A stretch of 64,000 bases of DNA from Vibrio tritonius (lineage in GTDB: Bacteria; Pseudomonadota; Gammaproteobacteria; Enterobacterales; Vibrionaceae): NCBI RefSeq assembly GCF_001547935.1, contig NZ_AP014636.1, positions 930,001 to 994,000 on the forward strand. Direction: 5' to 3'. The notes under the pieces were generated by a model. That model was not told the origin of the DNA. It saw only the letters and a list, made by a program, of their open reading frames with translations, and made no database searches. The stretch's first letter is position 1. Each line of letters opens with the position of its first letter. A program made the position numbers and the translations under genes. Below are positions 63,145-64,000 of the stretch, one piece after another.

Positions 63145-63903
63145 TTAGGCAATCATACTCGCTGCACACAGCAATACTATGATTTCAAACAATTCGTTAC
63201 CGGCTCCTAGCGTATCTCCTGTCTGCCCACCTAAACTGTGATTAATGTAATAACGGTAAAGCAAACTAAAGAGATAAGACAAAATAAACACGCCAAACGC
63301 CATGCCACCGACAGCAAAAAACAGCAAAATAAAGCAGGTTAATAAGGTGATGAGATACGCTTGGCCGCCAATTTTGCCAATAAAAATATTCCCTAAGCCA
63401 TTTTCACGGGCGTACTCTTGCTCGTACATCAAGACCGACATCAAGGCGCGGCTGACCACTGGCGCTATGATCAACGTGGCATACGCTGCATGTGGATTCA
63501 TTTGCAGCAGTTTGGCGACTAACATCACTTTTAGAAGCAAACCAAAAATCAAGGCCAGAGTGCCGTGCGTACCAATACGGCTATCTTTCATGATTTCGAG
63601 CATACGCTCGCGCGTGCGCGCCGAGAAAATACCGTCACAGGTATCCGCTAGCCCATCGAGGTGTAAGCCTCCGGTCAATATCGCCATCATCAGTACATAA
63701 ATTACTGCGCTCACGCCGTTACCCAGTTGCAGATAATCCGCAGCAACGTGGGTCACAAACGCCGCTAAAGCACCGAGTATCAAGCCAACCCAAGGGAAAT
63801 AGATGATCCCTTTGTATGAATCCTTGAATTCAAAGCCATCGGTCCAATGCTGTGGCACCGGAATACGACTCATAAATTGCAGGGTTGCGAAAAACAGTTT
63901 CAT
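63145..63903 (-). CDS. cobS: Adenosylcobinamide-GDP ribazoletransferase
   Basis: A 252-residue inner-membrane enzyme that joins the lower ligand to adenosylcobinamide-GDP. It begins MKLFFATLQFMSRIPVPQHW and contains LTGGLHLDGLADTCDGIFSARTRERMLEIMKDSRIGTHGTLALI, the hallmark of CobS/CobV, plus several membrane helices. I start at ATG 63903, two bases after the stop of the upstream gene, so the two are coupled. Confidence 0.95.
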   Translation of the reverse strand: MKLFFATLQFMSRIPVPQHWTDGFEFKDSYKGIIYFPWVGLILGALAAFVTHVAADYLQLGNGVSAVIYVLMMAILTGGLHLDGLADTCDGIFSARTRERMLEIMKDSRIGTHGTLALIFGLLLKVMLVAKLLQMNPHAAYATLIIAPVVSRALMSVLMYEQEYARENGLGNIFIGKIGGQAYLITLLTCFILLFFAVGGMAFGVFILSYLFSLLYRYYINHSLGGQTGDTLGAGNELFEIIVLLCAASMIA

Positions 63904-63905
63904 GC

Positions 63906-64000
63906 TCAATTATCCTCTGCCAACGTGAGTGGGAAATCATTCATAATGCGCTCAAGCTGTTCAATATCAAGCACTTTTTCAAGTTCATCGGCAAGCAGTT
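63906..64000 (-). CDS. C-terminal end of a cobalamin gene, probably cobyric acid synthase (partial)
   Basis: Only about 30 residues remain: LLADELEKVLDIEQLERIMN then DFPLTLAEDN. The D-x-L-A-D-x-L-E-x-x-L-D pattern resembles the end of CobQ/CbiP, and the position before cobS in a cobalamin operon agrees. CobU cannot be excluded from so short a piece. Confidence 0.45.
   Translation of the reverse strand, partial: LLADELEKVLDIEQLERIMNDFPLTLAEDN

Overview
The window looks like a piece of a Vibrionaceae chromosome, probably the terminus region of the second (small) chromosome of a Vibrio. Three things point there. The block pntA-pntB, a VxrA/VxrB-type two-component operon, HlyU, ComFB and a GGDEF protein matches my recollection of Vibrio cholerae chromosome 2. 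Six perfect matches to the MatP site consensus GTGACRNYGTCAC lie between 2.2 and 26.5 kb, as expected near a terminus. The left edge carries inovirus-like genes (a secretin tail and a DUF3653 protein) next to a Xer/dif-like site, and inoviruses integrate at dif. No rRNA, tRNA or CRISPR array was seen.

Layout. 1-2.2 kb: filamentous-phage remnant. 2.2-6.7 kb: a receiver-TPR protein, a TolA-C-like periplasmic protein, two tiny membrane proteins and YoaH, with long gaps between them. 6.8-14.1 kb: the TraF-like, DUF2861, VxrB and VxrA operon, then pntAB. 14.6-16.7 kb: HlyU, ComFB and a diguanylate cyclase. 16.7-41.9 kb: a large purine-catabolism island. It holds a RutR-like regulator, xdhABC, uraD, uraH and guaD; allantoate amidohydrolase, PucG, an HpxW-like enzyme and an amidase; an SBF-type transporter, an RpiR regulator and a polar amino-acid-type ABC importer; an NCS1 permease, a GntR regulator, an allantoin racemase, PuuE allantoinase and an NCS2 permease. 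Together these take guanine and xanthine to urate, then (with a urate oxidase that is not in the window) through allantoin and allantoate to ureidoglycine, glycine and an oxalurate/oxamate branch. 42.1-44.2 kb: a GlyGly-CTERM trypsin-like protease and an orphan choline/betaine-binding protein.

44.7-48.5 kb is an IS66-family element with a perfect 8-bp target duplication. Its transposase gene is split by a nested IS110/IS1111-type element. 48.7-61.2 kb is an integron-type cassette array without an integrase in view. Cassettes read on the minus strand and are separated by attC-like sites. They include PhzF, GNAT, YbjQ, a MazG-like protein, an alpha/beta hydrolase, a JAB metallopeptidase split by an IS3-family element, a HEPN-motif protein and a DUF6602-like nuclease-fold protein. 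IS91-like and IS110 remnants are embedded in it. An orphan LexA box lies to its right. 62.0-64.0 kb returns to core metabolism with cobT, cobS and the 3' end of another gene, probably cobyric acid synthase.

Dispersed short repeats tie regions together. A GGGACACACACC repeat flanks and even enters purine genes, a repeat around CTCAAGATGCAGA occurs three times, and TTGTATACAA palindromes mark the promoters of three purine genes.
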